Below are positions 20,263-30,319 of a DNA stretch of 30,319 nucleotides, piece after piece (position 1 is the first letter of the stretch; each line of letters begins with the position of its first letter). Source of the stretch: Auxenochlorella pyrenoidosa (lineage: Eukaryota; Chlorophyta; Trebouxiophyceae; Chlorellales; Chlorellaceae). The notes under the pieces are model-generated. The model searched no databases and was not told the DNA's origin. It saw only the letters and a list, made by a program, of their open reading frames with translations. The DNA lies in the NCBI GenBank assembly GCA_001430745.1, contig KQ482042.1, forward strand, positions 1,474,650-1,504,968, read 5' to 3'. The translations under genes were made by a program, and so were the position numbers.

Positions 20263-23200
20263 TCACAGGAGCCGCCCCCTGCACTTTTTCGCGCCGCAGT
20301 AGCAGCGGATCTCCTTGTCCGGGACGCTGCCCACCTGGTACTTGTAGTCGTAGGTCAGCTCCTCGCCCGCCCTGATGCTGCGGGTGGGGAAACGAGGCAC
20401 AGGGCATGGCTCGCACAAGGCTGGCATGCACAAGCACCATGACCAGTTCCGCCACGGCACCACGACCGGCGCAGACACCCTGCCGCCAGCCACCCGGCTC
20501 CTGCACTCCCTGCCCCGCGCGGACGCCCCGCCTCACTGCCACTCACGGTCTGAGTGCCACGAGCGCAACGCCGTACTTGAGGCCGCTGTCGCCGGGGCCT
20601 CGCAGCACGGGCTGGACCAGCAGGTTGGGGGCGCACGAGTGGTTGATGTAGCGGGCCACGTTGCCTGCAAGGGGTGAGGCAGAATTCGACATGGTGCACG
20701 ACGTGAGGCTGTGCCCACAGGCTGAAGACAAGCAGAGCTCAGAGCCCCAAATCGCACAGCCGATGTGGGCAGCACCGCCTCACCAATGCGCAGCGCGTCG
20801 ACCACCAGGTGGTCCTCATCCTGCCTGCAGCAGGCCGGCAGCGGCGGCAGCCGGTCCTTCTGCCGAATGCTGGGGTCTTGGTGCATCTGCAGGGCGCAGT
20901 GGCGGCGTTGTATGAGCGGCATGCGCAGTAGCACGCACAAGCAAGTGATACCGGGGATGGGAGGGGACGAGTGTCGCATGGCCTTGCAGGCATGTGTGCT
21001 TGCACCGCACGTCGCTGGCTTCACAGCTGGCAGGGTGCTGACAGAGGGTCGGGAGGAGTCAACAACAGCATGCAGCTTACCAGCACAAAGTGCTCCAAGT
21101 CAAACAGGTATGCGTCGCCGCCGCGCCGCTCCTCCTGCAGGCCCAAAAGGTGGCAGTGGTGCAGGGGGCAGCTCGGCACAGTGCCGCAAGCACCAGGCCA
21201 GGCAGGTGACACATGTGCCCGATCCCTGGCTGCATGCCCGGGCAAACGGGCTGCTCCCAGTCTGCCGGCAGCGACCTTGCCGCCGTGCGCTGTCGCGGCG
21301 CCTTCCCTCATACGACTGCCGCCAGAGGCACTCACCGCCTCTGCCGTGGTGATCAGCTCCCCCTCGTACGTGGCCACAAACGCGCCCGGCTCCAGGTCGG
21401 CCGCGCAGCGCACCCCCCACCCCTTCCACCGGGTGCGGAACAGCTCCAGGGGCTGGTGGATGCTGCGATCGCTGCGCGCGCGGGGCCAGAGGGGGGGGGG
21501 GCGGAGAAGGAGTGAGGGCGGCACCAGTGAGGAGCAGCTCGCTGGCTGCGCGGCACCCTGGACAGTGCCATGCGGGGGTAGGTGCACTTGGGCAGGGTGG
21601 GGTTCCCTTCTTGAAGCGGGAGCTGCGCACCGCAGGGCACAGGCGAGCTCGCGCCTGGGGGCTGTGTTGTGGGCCCCCCCCCGGGAGCCAGCCCAGGCAC
21701 ACAGCCCGGCCTCACGTGATGACGCGGTTGCTCCGGCAGCTGTCCCCGCCGCGGCACACGCCCTTGTCGCAGCAGCACTCCCAGAGGCCAAAGTAGGAGG
21801 TCTGCATGCGTGGCGCAGTGCGCGTCCGCTCACATGTGATCCAGCGCTCTGCTTTCGTTGCTCTTCCCGGCAGGCAGCGCTCGCGCCCGTCCCCTTTCCC
21901 AACCCCTCCACAGGCCCCCCCCCTCACAGTGTCCATCACGCCATGCGGGGTCCAGGTCGCCCTCCTGCGGTTCTGCTTCAGCCCGCACCAGGAGGGAGGC
22001 ATGAGGGCGCGGGCGGCGTGTGCCAGCTTGCGCGCTGCATCGCTGCCAAACGTGCTGTGCCTGCAAAGGGAAGTCGAGGAGGGACCGGCACAACCCAGAT
22101 TGGTCAGGAGCAGGGACAGCATGAAAGCTGCCGAGCAGGAACACAGCTGGCCCCAACAGCATGCACTTGGGTCGGGGCAGGCGGCTAATTTCAAACAGCC
22201 TCCTCCCCCATGCAGCCCATTCCCCTCTACACCCCAGCACAGAGCTCACTTGACATACTGCAGATCGTCCAGCGAGGCACCGTCCACCTCGTTGAAGGCG
22301 GGGATCTTGCGCGACTCCACCCCCCGCGAGATGTCCTCTGCGATGAAGCCGGGCCTCGCGCGCTGCGCAGCCAGCCAGGCAGCGTCCTGCACCACCCCGG
22401 GCGTGGGAGCGGGCGCAGCAGGCGCGGCATGCGCGCGCCACCCCGCCTGCCGCTTCTTCTTGTGCTTGGGGGCTGCAGCGGCCGCTGCTGCTGCTGCTGC
22501 TGAAGATGCGGCGGCCACAGCAGCCTGGTGCACGCTCGTGCGCCGGCCTGCAAGCAGCGCAACATGAAAATGCAGGTTGCACACACACCAAGCAGCTTGC
22601 CAGACGTGTCTACTGGCCCTCTGCCAAAACGGATCTGCCTGCCCCAGCTGCCTGCAAACGGAGCCGAAACCCACGGCCAACTCACGCTTGGGGTAGCGCT
22701 GCCAGTCGTCGACGAGCACCTCCTCCTCCTCCTCCCCCCCCCTCCTCCTCGCTCTCCTCCTCCGAGGCAGCCGGCCGCGCCGCCGCCAGGCGCATGTTGC
22801 GGAAGCCCCGCAGCTCCACAAAGGAGATGGAGCGGTTAGACTTGTAGTGCCCTGGGATGCCCACCATGAGGTACCTGCGCAGGCCCCGTGGCAGCAGCTC
22901 CTCGATTGCGAGCAGGCAGCAGGGGTGCCGCAGGCTGAGGGGGGTTGCTGAGGCGTGGCAGCGTCGCACCAGGCAGGCAGCAGCGCTCCCGCCGCGCCGC
23001 CGTCCGGCCCACCTGCAGACTTTGATGGGCTTGCGCGTGCTGTTCTCGCTGTCGCACAGCTCCGCCTTGATGACGGCGTACAGGCCGTCATACCTGCAGC
23101 GGCAGGGTGCACGAGGAGGGCAATGGCAGGGCAGCCGGCGGTGGCAGGAGCGGGCATCACGGCATTGTCTGGCATTGCTCCTTGGGCTGCGCAAGCTGGG

Positions 23201-26200
23201 AGGACGCAGGCCGTGCCATGCAGCCGGCCCTGCCCCGCTCCATCGCTGCACGCTCACGTGTACTGCAGCTGCTTGACGACCTTCTCCCGGCCCGTCTTGG
23301 GGTCCACCTGCCTGCACGGCTCACAAGCAACGCAGGCATCAGTCAGCACCAAGGAGCGGCCCATGAACGACAGGCAGGGCATCGAAGGGGGCTGCACATG
23401 GCCAAGCATGTGCAGGCTGGCAGCTGGGCCGGGGGCCCGGCAGTGCACTCCCTCCAACTGGGCACTCGTGCTGTGCAGCCGCGCTGCCCCGCCGCCGCAG
23501 GCGCGGCCTCACGTGGTCTCCACATGGAAGCCCCGGCACACGCGAAGCGGCTTGCCCTGCTCCATGCAGGCGCGGATGGCCGCGTTGGCGCCCGTGAACG
23601 ACTGGCTCTGGACCTGCATGGAGCGGGGGTGCGCAAGACGGTGGTTGGCCGCATGTGGCAGCACATGGTGGCAGGTTGCCTTGCAGGCAAGCGAGCACTC
23701 GAGCATTCCAGAGGGCAGGCCAGCGCAAACCGGCCAGCTGGCTGGCAGACGGGGCAACCGCAGCGGCAGAGAAACGGCAGATCAACCCAGCCCTGCCATG
23801 TGCTGCTCTCGCTGCCGCCACCGCCAGCCCCGCCTCCCACGCGGCCCCATCGTCCCACCTGCACGCCGTTGCTGTCGCGGCCGCCCTTGCCGGTGTACCA
23901 CAGCCAGTCGCCGTGGTCGTCATCATCTTCGTAACCACCAGACAAGCAGATGGCAAAAGCGGGGTCCTCCTTCCTGCGGAGCAGGAGGGCGGCGGGCAAG
24001 GGAGAGATGTGTGTGAGGAGCAGGTCTGGGACGCGTCAAGCTTGCAGGCGGGCAGCGCCCGGCCTCGGGCGCTTGGCTGGCAGTGGAGGCGCGGGTTGGT
24101 GCAGATCAGGCAGGGTTCGAGGGTACTCCCTGCCCCGCCGGCGCCCGCTGGCAGCCCCACATCCATCCTGCATGCGCAGCCCCCCAGCACCTGGACTGGA
24201 TGCCGCCGTAGTAGTTTGTGTGCACCCCCAGCGCCTGCAGCGCGCCGCGCCCCGCAAACTTCTGGCCCGGGTACGTCCCCGGCTTGTGCCCGTAGGCCAG
24301 GTCCCACAGCCCCCACTCCGGGTGCAGGGTGGGCATCTGCGAGGCAGCGTTGAGGTCAAACTTGGCCTGCGCATAACAGTGAGCGGCGGGGGAGGGGGGA
24401 GGGGGGCCTTGTGTCAGGCATGCAGGGTAAGCGGCAGCCGCATGCCCCAGCTGCAGCCCCACAGCAGACAGTAGGCAAGCCGCACCTGCCCACGCCCCTC
24501 CTGCGCGCACACTCCTGTGCAACCGCCGCTGCCTTCATGCTGTGACTGCGTGCATACCCTGCGCTGCTCAAGCGCCTGCCCCGCCCGCCCTGCCAAACCG
24601 CACCGCACCTGCACGCGCCGCGACTTCACCGCCCGCCTGATCTCCGCCTCAAACTCGGCCAGCCGCTCCTCAGTCACCGCCTTCTCCTCCTCGCTGATCT
24701 GCAGCACAGCCACCGGGCAGCGCATCCAGGCAGCAAGGGCGCGCGTGGCTGCTGAGCAGCTCGGCAGCGGTGTGGAGGTCTGGGAACGCAGGCCTGCAGC
24801 CCGCAGTACCTGCTGCTGTGTTGCCGCGCTGGCCACTGCCTTGCTGTCCACGAGCCCTGCGCTCTTGGCCATGCCCTTCCATGCCTCATGCCTGGCCACA
24901 CGCACCCTCCTCTGCTGTCGGTGCACGTCTCCTTCCCCCACCCCGTTTTCAGCCCCAGCAGCCCGTGGCCCTGCCAGCCAGGACCCCTCGTGCACAGCCC
25001 CACCTGGAAGGGCTGCCGGTACTCCTCCAGCAGGTGCCGCGGGATGCGGGCCCTCAGCCAGTGCAGCATGGCCACGGTGTCGCTGGGGTCGGGCATGGGG
25101 TCCTCCTCCGCCACCTCGGCAGGCCCCGCCGGTGCCGCCGCGCCGCCGCCGCCGGCCAGCCCGGCCGCACCCGCGGCTGCTGCAGCGGAGGCCGGCCCGC
25201 CTGCTGGACCGTCGCCTGCTCCTGGGGCCGCACCCCCGGCAGCTGCAGGCAGCAGCGCAGCGTGGCCACCCGTGGCCGCCGCTGCTGGTGCTGCACTGTG
25301 GGTACTGGCAGCAGAGGCGGCTGCACATGGTGCCACGGCCGGAGGCACCCCAGCGTGTAGCGGTGAGCGCTCAAGAACGGCAGCCTGCCACCATCTGACT
25401 TGCTGCACGGACTGCGCCAGCCGCTGCTGCGCCGGCGACATCCCCGACAGCTTGCTTGCGAACGCAGTGGGTCTAGGTTGCGGCTGCGACCGCAGCGGCT
25501 GCACCTCCCCTTGCTGCTGGACCACACCGTTGCTGTGCCATGAAGCGGCGGCACTGGCGACGCAGGCATCCACCAAGGCGTGCACTGTCGCCCTCACAGC
25601 TCCCAGGGCGAGCAGCTCGCTGTCCTCATGAGCCTGAGGGCAGGTTGGCCGGGTTATGCAGCCTTGCTGCGACCGCCGCCGCTGCTGCTGCTGCCACCGC
25701 CGCTGCTGCTGCTGTGGCTGCTGCTGCCGCTGCTGCGGCTGCTGCTGCTGCCCTCCCTCCTTCTCTTGGGGGCCTGGCTGCAGGCTAACTTGGCCCACAG
25801 CAGCAGCTGAGCTGCCAGCCTCCCGTGCGGCACCTTGGCTTGCAGCTGCAGGCATGCCTGCTGCGCTCGCTGCGACACCAGGTGCTGCTGCTGCCGCGGT
25901 CAGGCTGGCCTCCCACTCCATGGCATGCCCCCTGCTGCTGGGTGGTGCACTGCTGGTGAGCAGGCTGCCACTGCCAGCCGCTTGCTGCATCTGCTGCCCC
26001 TCTGCCTGCGAATCCTCCTCCTCTCGCTCTTCGTCCAGGCTGCCAGGGCTGCTGCATGCAGGGTCTGTGCCCTCGCTGCAGTGGCTGACGCTCCCACCGT
26101 CGCCGCTGTCACTGTTGTCGAACAGGCTGATGGCAGGCTGCTGCCGCACTGCCTGTGGCTGCACCTGCTGCTCAGCTTCATGTTCTGGACGCTGCCGCTG

Positions 26201-26347
26201 TGTCTCTTGCTGCTCAGCTGCTATCGGCAGGGCATGCACAGGTTGACGCTTCACGGCCAACGCCAGCCATGGTGAAGCAGAGGCCGACGGCGGGCGGCGC
26301 TCTGAGCCAGCACCACGACAGGGGATGCGCTGCTGCCGCTGAGTCAC

Positions 26348-26385
<38 letters not shown>

Positions 26386-27079
26386 CATCCGAGGAACAGA
26401 GGTCGATAAAGGAGCCGCCTGAGCAGCGGATGGCCGCATGCGGGGCTGCTGCACCAGCGAGTGCTGCACAATTGCCCCTGTCGTCGGTGCGACCGCCGGT
26501 GAGCTCGTCCTCGCTGCACAGATCGATCACGCCGCTGCCTGCACCCCTGCCAGGTGGGCCAATTGCAGCTGCTGCAGCTGCTGCTGCCGTGGTGCTGCTG
26601 GGGACTGTTGGTGGCTGCTCTGTGGCGGTGGGTGCCGCATCTGCAGCTGCTGGAGCTTCCTCAAGCAGGCTGTCCAGCGCATCTGCAACTTCTTGCGACG
26701 CAGCGTTTTCTGGCCCGAGGACGCTGCTGGGCAGCCTTGTTGGCACCAGCAAGCTTGCTGCGGCTGCTGCCGAAGGGAGTTGAGCGGCAGGGCGGGGCAG
26801 TGCCGACACCGGTCTTCCTGGCTTAGCTTCTGCAGCCTGCGGCTCTTCTAGCTGCGATCGGGGGGCCTCGAGGCGCTCCGGGAGGCGTGCAGACGGCGAG
26901 AAGCTCTCGGAAACCATTGGCCCTGCAGCCAGTGGCCGCTTGAGGATCGGCCCTCCGGGATCGCGCTGTCCTCGTGATGCCGTATGATGAAGCTCGCTGA
27001 AGTCCGTCAGTTCCCAGTGAAGAGAGGGCTTTCTGCTTAAACGAGCAGTCGCGCACAAGCCCTCCCGGCTCCCAAACAT
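20263..27079 (-). CDS. SUVH-type histone H3K9 methyltransferase (SRA-SET), with a one-base frame disruption
   Basis: Sixteen exons (minus): 27079-25004, 24698-24609, 24366-24191, 23973-23859, 23613-23513, 23311-23258, 23093-23013, 22874-22686, 22547-22250, 22060-21928, 21801-21716, 21471-21336, 21134-21081, 20886-20784, 20664-20547, 20377-20263; about 1307 aa. The first exon (692 codons) is disordered, rich in Ala/Gln/Ser, with Q11 and two IDLC-acidic motifs. An SRA/YDG domain (about 750-950) shows GVHTNYYGGIQS, LSGGYEDDDDHGDWLWYTGKG and YTYDGLYAV; SRA domains bind methylated DNA. Next come a reduced pre-SET (ECCCDKGVCRGGDSCRSNRV), SET (KGWGVRCAADL, YINHSCAPNL, GEELTYDYKY) and post-SET (CYCGAKKC). 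Plant SUVH proteins methylate H3 lysine 9 and link it to DNA methylation. Within exon 8 the frame shifts by one base at the C9 run 22734-22742; eight C would restore an acidic linker. I read this as a sequence error, less likely a real lesion. Exact start and any further introns in exon 1 are uncertain. Confidence 0.88.
22734..22742 (-). repeat. C9 run (G9 on coding strand) where the SUVH-like frame breaks
   Basis: Upstream the frame reads acidic residues (SEEESEEE) and downstream a different frame reads EEEEEVLVDDWQRYPK. The two differ by one base at this homopolymer, and no room exists for a normal intron. Confidence 0.7.
26348..26380 (-). repeat. CAG/CAA repeat encoding Q11 in the SUVH-like protein
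   Basis: Eleven glutamine codons (ten CAG, one CAA) at about residues 234-244, immediately after the second acidic IDLC motif. A trinucleotide microsatellite in coding DNA, probably length-polymorphic. Confidence 0.9.
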
Positions 27080-27369
27080 GTGGAGAAGAGATGTGCACGC
27101 TTAGACAACGGCAATGAGAGCGCGCAAAGCGCTCCATGCTGCCCTGCTGCCCAGCATACAGAGAGCTGAGCCGCATTGCAGAGCTGTCCAGCACATTGCG
27201 TCTCTTGCCGAGAACTATCGAGCACCGATTGAGCCTCTGGCAGTGCCTGCTCACCTCTCCCGAACGGACGCCCAAGAGACCAGTAGCAGCCACTCTCACC
27301 AGGCAGTGGGGGCCTTGTAGCATTGCGGCACCACCCAAAATCACAGTGCGGCAAGCCCGCGGTCCTCCG
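27080..27369. promoter_or_regulatory. Short divergent region between SUVH-like and ABCB genes
   Basis: About 290 bases separate the two predicted starts on opposite strands, so it probably holds both promoters. I recognise no specific site. Its size depends on both start choices, which are uncertain. Confidence 0.4.
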
Positions 27370-30133
27370 ATGGGAGCGGTGAGGCTGCCGCCGCTGCCGC
27401 CAGTGGCGGCGGCGCCACGAGCTGCCGCAGCAGCGCGCGGCACACGGACTGTGCACCAGCCTGCAGCCTGTGCGTGCCGCCCCGCCTGGCTGGCAACACA
27501 AGCACCGTCTCGATTGGCAGCCTGCTGCCGCTCAGACCATGCTGGGGCTGCAGTACCGTCTGTGACAGCACCACATGCTGTGCGGAGTCAGAAGCAGCAG
27601 CGGCAGCAGCAGCATCGCTGGCGCTGGCGGCCGCGGCCTGCCTTCCAGCCAGCGGCAGCAGCAGCAGGAGCAGCACCTGCAGGGGGAAGCAGCAGCGGCG
27701 GCAGCAGAAGGGGAGCCCCAGCAGCAATGGCGGCAGCAGCGGGAGCAGCCGCTGCGGCGCCCTCCACGTCCCCACCGCCTGCCAGCCTGAGCCTGGCCGA
27801 GCTCTGGGCGCTGCTGCGGCCCGACCGGCGCCAGCTGGCGGTGTGCGCCGCCTTCACCGCCCTGTCTGTGGCCACCGCCGTGCTGGTGGCCCCCTCCCTG
27901 GGCCGGGTGGTGGACATCATCAGCAAGGGCACGGCGGGCACCCCGGCCGAGCTGGCCACCGCGGTGGGCACCCTGGGCGCCGTGTACATCTGCAGCAACG
28001 TCAGCCTGGCGGTGCAGGTGGGCGGGGCGGGAGGGCGGGGGCCGCAGGTTGCTGCTGCAGGCCCTGGGCACTGAGCCCCATCTCAAACGTGGGGAGCGGC
28101 GGGTGAAAGAATAAAACGGCGCCGCCCTCCGTGCGGCCTCGCCTCCACGCAGGTGGCGCTGGCGCTGGCGCTGGGCGAGGGCCTGGCGCACCGCCTGCGC
28201 TGCCGGCTGTTTGGCGCGCTGCTGCGGCGCGACACGCTGTTCTTCGACCGCGTGAAGACGGGGCAGATGACCGCCTGGCTGGGGCAGGACATCGAGGTGC
28301 TGCAGGTGGGGGTGGGCACAGGCCACGGGGCGGGGGGACGCGCCGTCACGAGGCCAGTCGAGCATGCAGGCGCCGGTTGCTGGTCAGCACCCTGGTCAGC
28401 ACCCGACTGCTTGCCGGCCCGGGCTCGGCCCCCTGCCGTTGCTGGTGGCTGTGGCTCGGCTGGCTCGACAGGCGACTGATGCCGGTCGCCTGCCTGGCCT
28501 GCTGCAGGGCACGGTGGCCAAGCTGCTGGGCGCGCGAGGCATCCGCTCAGCGTTTGAGACCGTGGGGATCATCCTGATGCTCCTCACGTGAGCTGCGGGT
28601 GCTGGCCTGAGCACTTGGCGGCGGGCACGCTGCCAGGCGGGCGGGCAGGCGGGCAGGCATGGCGCTTGCCTGGGGCAGCCCAGCAAGATTAGCGAGGAGA
28701 GCCCAGGCAGGGCACACCGAGCCAGCCTCCTGCTGTGCCGCAGCACTGCACATCCTCTCGCCTGCGCACCAATCTTCCGTCCCCCGCGCCCTGCCCTGCA
28801 GCCTGTCCTGGCCGCTGGCCGTGGCGCTGCTGGTCTCCGCCCCCCTGCTCACGCCGCTGATCGCGCAGCTGTCCCGCCGCATCGGCGCCGCCTCCAAGGC
28901 CTCCCAGGCCGCCTCCAACGACGTGTCGGCGGCGGCCGACGAGGTGGTGGAGAACATGCGGGTGGTAAAGCTGTTTGCGCAGCAGACGCGGGAGCTGCGA
29001 CGCTTCCAGGGGCTGCTGGACGGGGCGCACGCGCTGGCGGTGCAGGTGGGCGCCAGGGCCGGCCAGGGTGCATCGCTTGGCAGCCCGGCGTGGCGGGGCA
29101 GCTGCGGGCAGGGGCAGCTGCGGGCAGCTGTGCGGGGGGCCTTGCGCTGCCCATGCGCGACCCTTGCTGCCCTGGCCCGCCCTGTTGCAGGTGCTGAACC
29201 TGCAGGGGCTGCTGGATGCATCGAGCCGCATGAGGAACACGCTGTGAGGGCCTGCCTGGCTGCCCGCCTGCCTGCCTGCCGCTGGCTGTGCCGCGCCCTG
29301 TCTGCCCCTCACGTGCCATCTCACCCATGCCTCCGGGCGCCCCGCGACTGCACACCCGCCCCACCGCACACTTGCTCCTGTTGGCATCTGTTTGCATTCC
29401 CAGTTTGACCGGTGCCCCCCATGCGGCGACGGCTGCAGGTGCGTGATGTGCACGCTGGGCCTTGGCTCCTGGATGGCGCTGAACAATGTCGTGTCCATCG
29501 GCACCTGCTACTCCTTCTTCGTCTTCTCCTTCAGGCAAGGGCGGCGCTTGGTGCGCTGGGTGCATGGCAGGCCTGCCTGAGGAATGGGAACAAACGCGAT
29601 CGGGGACTGCACAACAAGCCCACAGGGCGCGCTGCTGTCTGGCCTGCTGCCACGGCTGGGAGCTCCCTGCCGGACCCAACCACCCATGCGCCAAGCTGCT
29701 GTTGGAGCCAAGGATGGAAGATGCTTCCGCCGTGCACCCCCAGCTCTGTCAATCCCTCCTCGCCCCCCGTATACCCACTCTGCAGCTTTGCATTTGCGCT
29801 GGGCAACCTGACCAACACGGTGGGCGACGTGGCGCGCGCCGCGGGGGCGGTCAGCCGCACCATGGCCACGCTGCGGGAGGCCATGGGCGACCAGGCGGGC
29901 CTGCTGGAGGAGGGGCTGCCGCCTGCGGGGCACGCGCAAGAGGCCACGGGCGGTGCGGCAGCAGCGGCAGGCAGCCCCGCCGCCGTGCCAGGCCAGGGAG
30001 GGCAGCTGCCTGACGACTGGAGCGGCGGCATCGAGTTCCGCGACGTGGCGTTCAGCCACCCGGGCGGCTGGAGCCTGCGGGACGTGAGCTTCACGATCCC
30101 GGCCGGCAAGACGGTGGCCCTGGTGGGACCCAG
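27370..30133 (+). CDS. ABC half-transporter, ABCB (TAP/MDR-like) family, N-terminal part (3' partial)
   Basis: Exons 27370-28017, 28153-28305, 28508-28587, 28802-29045, 29191-29243, 29439-29534, 29786-30133, continuing beyond the window; phases agree. After a long Ala/Gln/Arg-rich leader, probably a plastid or mitochondrial transit peptide, the transmembrane domain starts at LAELWALLRPDRRQLAVCAAF. Family marks include VAPSLGRVVDIIS, DTLFFDRVKTGQMTAWLGQDIEVLQ, NDVSAAADEVVENMRVVKLFAQQTRE and the pre-NBD IEFRDVAFSHPGGWSLRDVSF. The frame stops at KTVALVGPS, the start of Walker A, where the next intron begins. The layout resembles plant organellar ABCB half-transporters (TAP1/ABCB26-like), which work as dimers; substrate unknown. 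Intron 6 (from 29535) has a GC donor (TTCAG|GCAAGG). Starts at 27136 or 27727 are also possible, and the leader could hide an intron. Confidence 0.88.
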
Positions 30134-30264
30134 GTGAGGCCGCTGCCAGGCAACCCGGTGTTGGGCGCTGCATGCGCGGCTTGCTCAACTTCTCTGGGCA
30201 CGGCCGTGCCCAGCGCCGCCTACCGCCCTGTGCTGACGCGCCTGCACGCGCGTGCCCTCCGCCA

Positions 30265-30315
<51 letters not shown>

Positions 30316-30319
30316 ACCT
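30134..30319 (+). other. ABCB intron 7, running off the window end
   Basis: It begins with a GTGAGG donor directly after the codon fragment for the Walker A serine. No acceptor is reached before the end of the window. Confidence 0.8.
30267..30314. repeat. (AC)24 dinucleotide microsatellite
   Basis: Twenty-four uninterrupted AC units in the last visible ABCB intron. Likely length-variable and a plausible reason for a contig or window boundary. Confidence 0.95.

Noticed and set aside
23300..23311. Alternative acceptor (GCAG|GTGG) for SUVH-like exon 6
   Set aside because: It shifts frame; the CAG four bases upstream keeps the phase and gives TQVDPKTG leading into the YDG motif.
25656..26246. 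Plus-strand frames rich in Cys/Leu opposite SUVH-like exon 1
   Set aside because: They are the complement of CAG-type glutamine and alanine repeats (CTG read as Leu, TGC as Cys, GCT as Ala), not genes.
28110..28115. AATAAA inside ABCB
   Set aside because: It sits in intron 1 between clearly coding exons, so it is unlikely to end the main transcript.
1..30319. Mobile elements, CRISPR-like arrays, tRNA or rRNA genes, viral genes
   Set aside because: I looked for terminal repeats, spaced repeats, transposase, integrase or reverse-transcriptase motifs and tRNA boxes and saw none; this is ordinary dense nuclear gene sequence.

Overview
The window is nuclear DNA from a eukaryote, most likely a green alga (Chlorophyta). 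The DNA is very GC-rich, and the genes are packed tightly and cut by many short introns of roughly 100-300 nt. Many introns end in C-rich tracts followed by CAG. The proteins themselves (a plant-type peroxisomal acyl-activating enzyme, a plant-type SRA-SET histone methyltransferase, an axonemal kinesin and an axonemal dynein light chain) fit a chlorophyte. The compact style resembles Chlorella-like trebouxiophytes, but that placement is inference. All gene models were spliced by hand, using reading phase and conserved protein families.

Layout, left to right. (1) 1-2301, plus strand: 3' half of an ATAD2/Yta7-type bromodomain protein. (2) 2594-7158, minus: a complete kinesin-9 of the KIF6 type. 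(3) 7512-8486, plus: axonemal outer-arm dynein light chain LC1, head to head with the kinesin. (4) 8940-10450, minus: spliceosomal SmB. (5) About 11652-14374, plus: a DGAT2-type diacylglycerol acyltransferase. (6) 14860-19657, minus: an AAE17/18-type acyl-activating enzyme ending in the peroxisomal signal SKL. (7) 20263-27079, minus: a large SUVH-type histone H3K9 methyltransferase (SRA, partial pre-SET, SET, post-SET) with a long disordered N terminus. (8) About 27370 to beyond the window, plus: the N-terminal part of an ABCB half-transporter, cut at its Walker A motif. The window ends inside an intron with an (AC)24 microsatellite.

Functional themes: two axonemal genes share a 353-bp intergenic space; two lipid genes converge (triacylglycerol synthesis and peroxisomal acyl activation); two chromatin genes are present (an acetyl-lysine-reader-type AAA protein and an H3K9 methyltransferase). 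I see no mobile element, CRISPR array, tRNA or rRNA, and no obviously new multi-gene system. The observations most worth a second look are the flagellar gene pair, the high share of GC-AG introns (six of about 69), twin SUMO-interaction-like motifs in the methyltransferase, a one-base frame disruption in that gene's C9 run, and bromodomain and pre-SET domains lacking expected residues.
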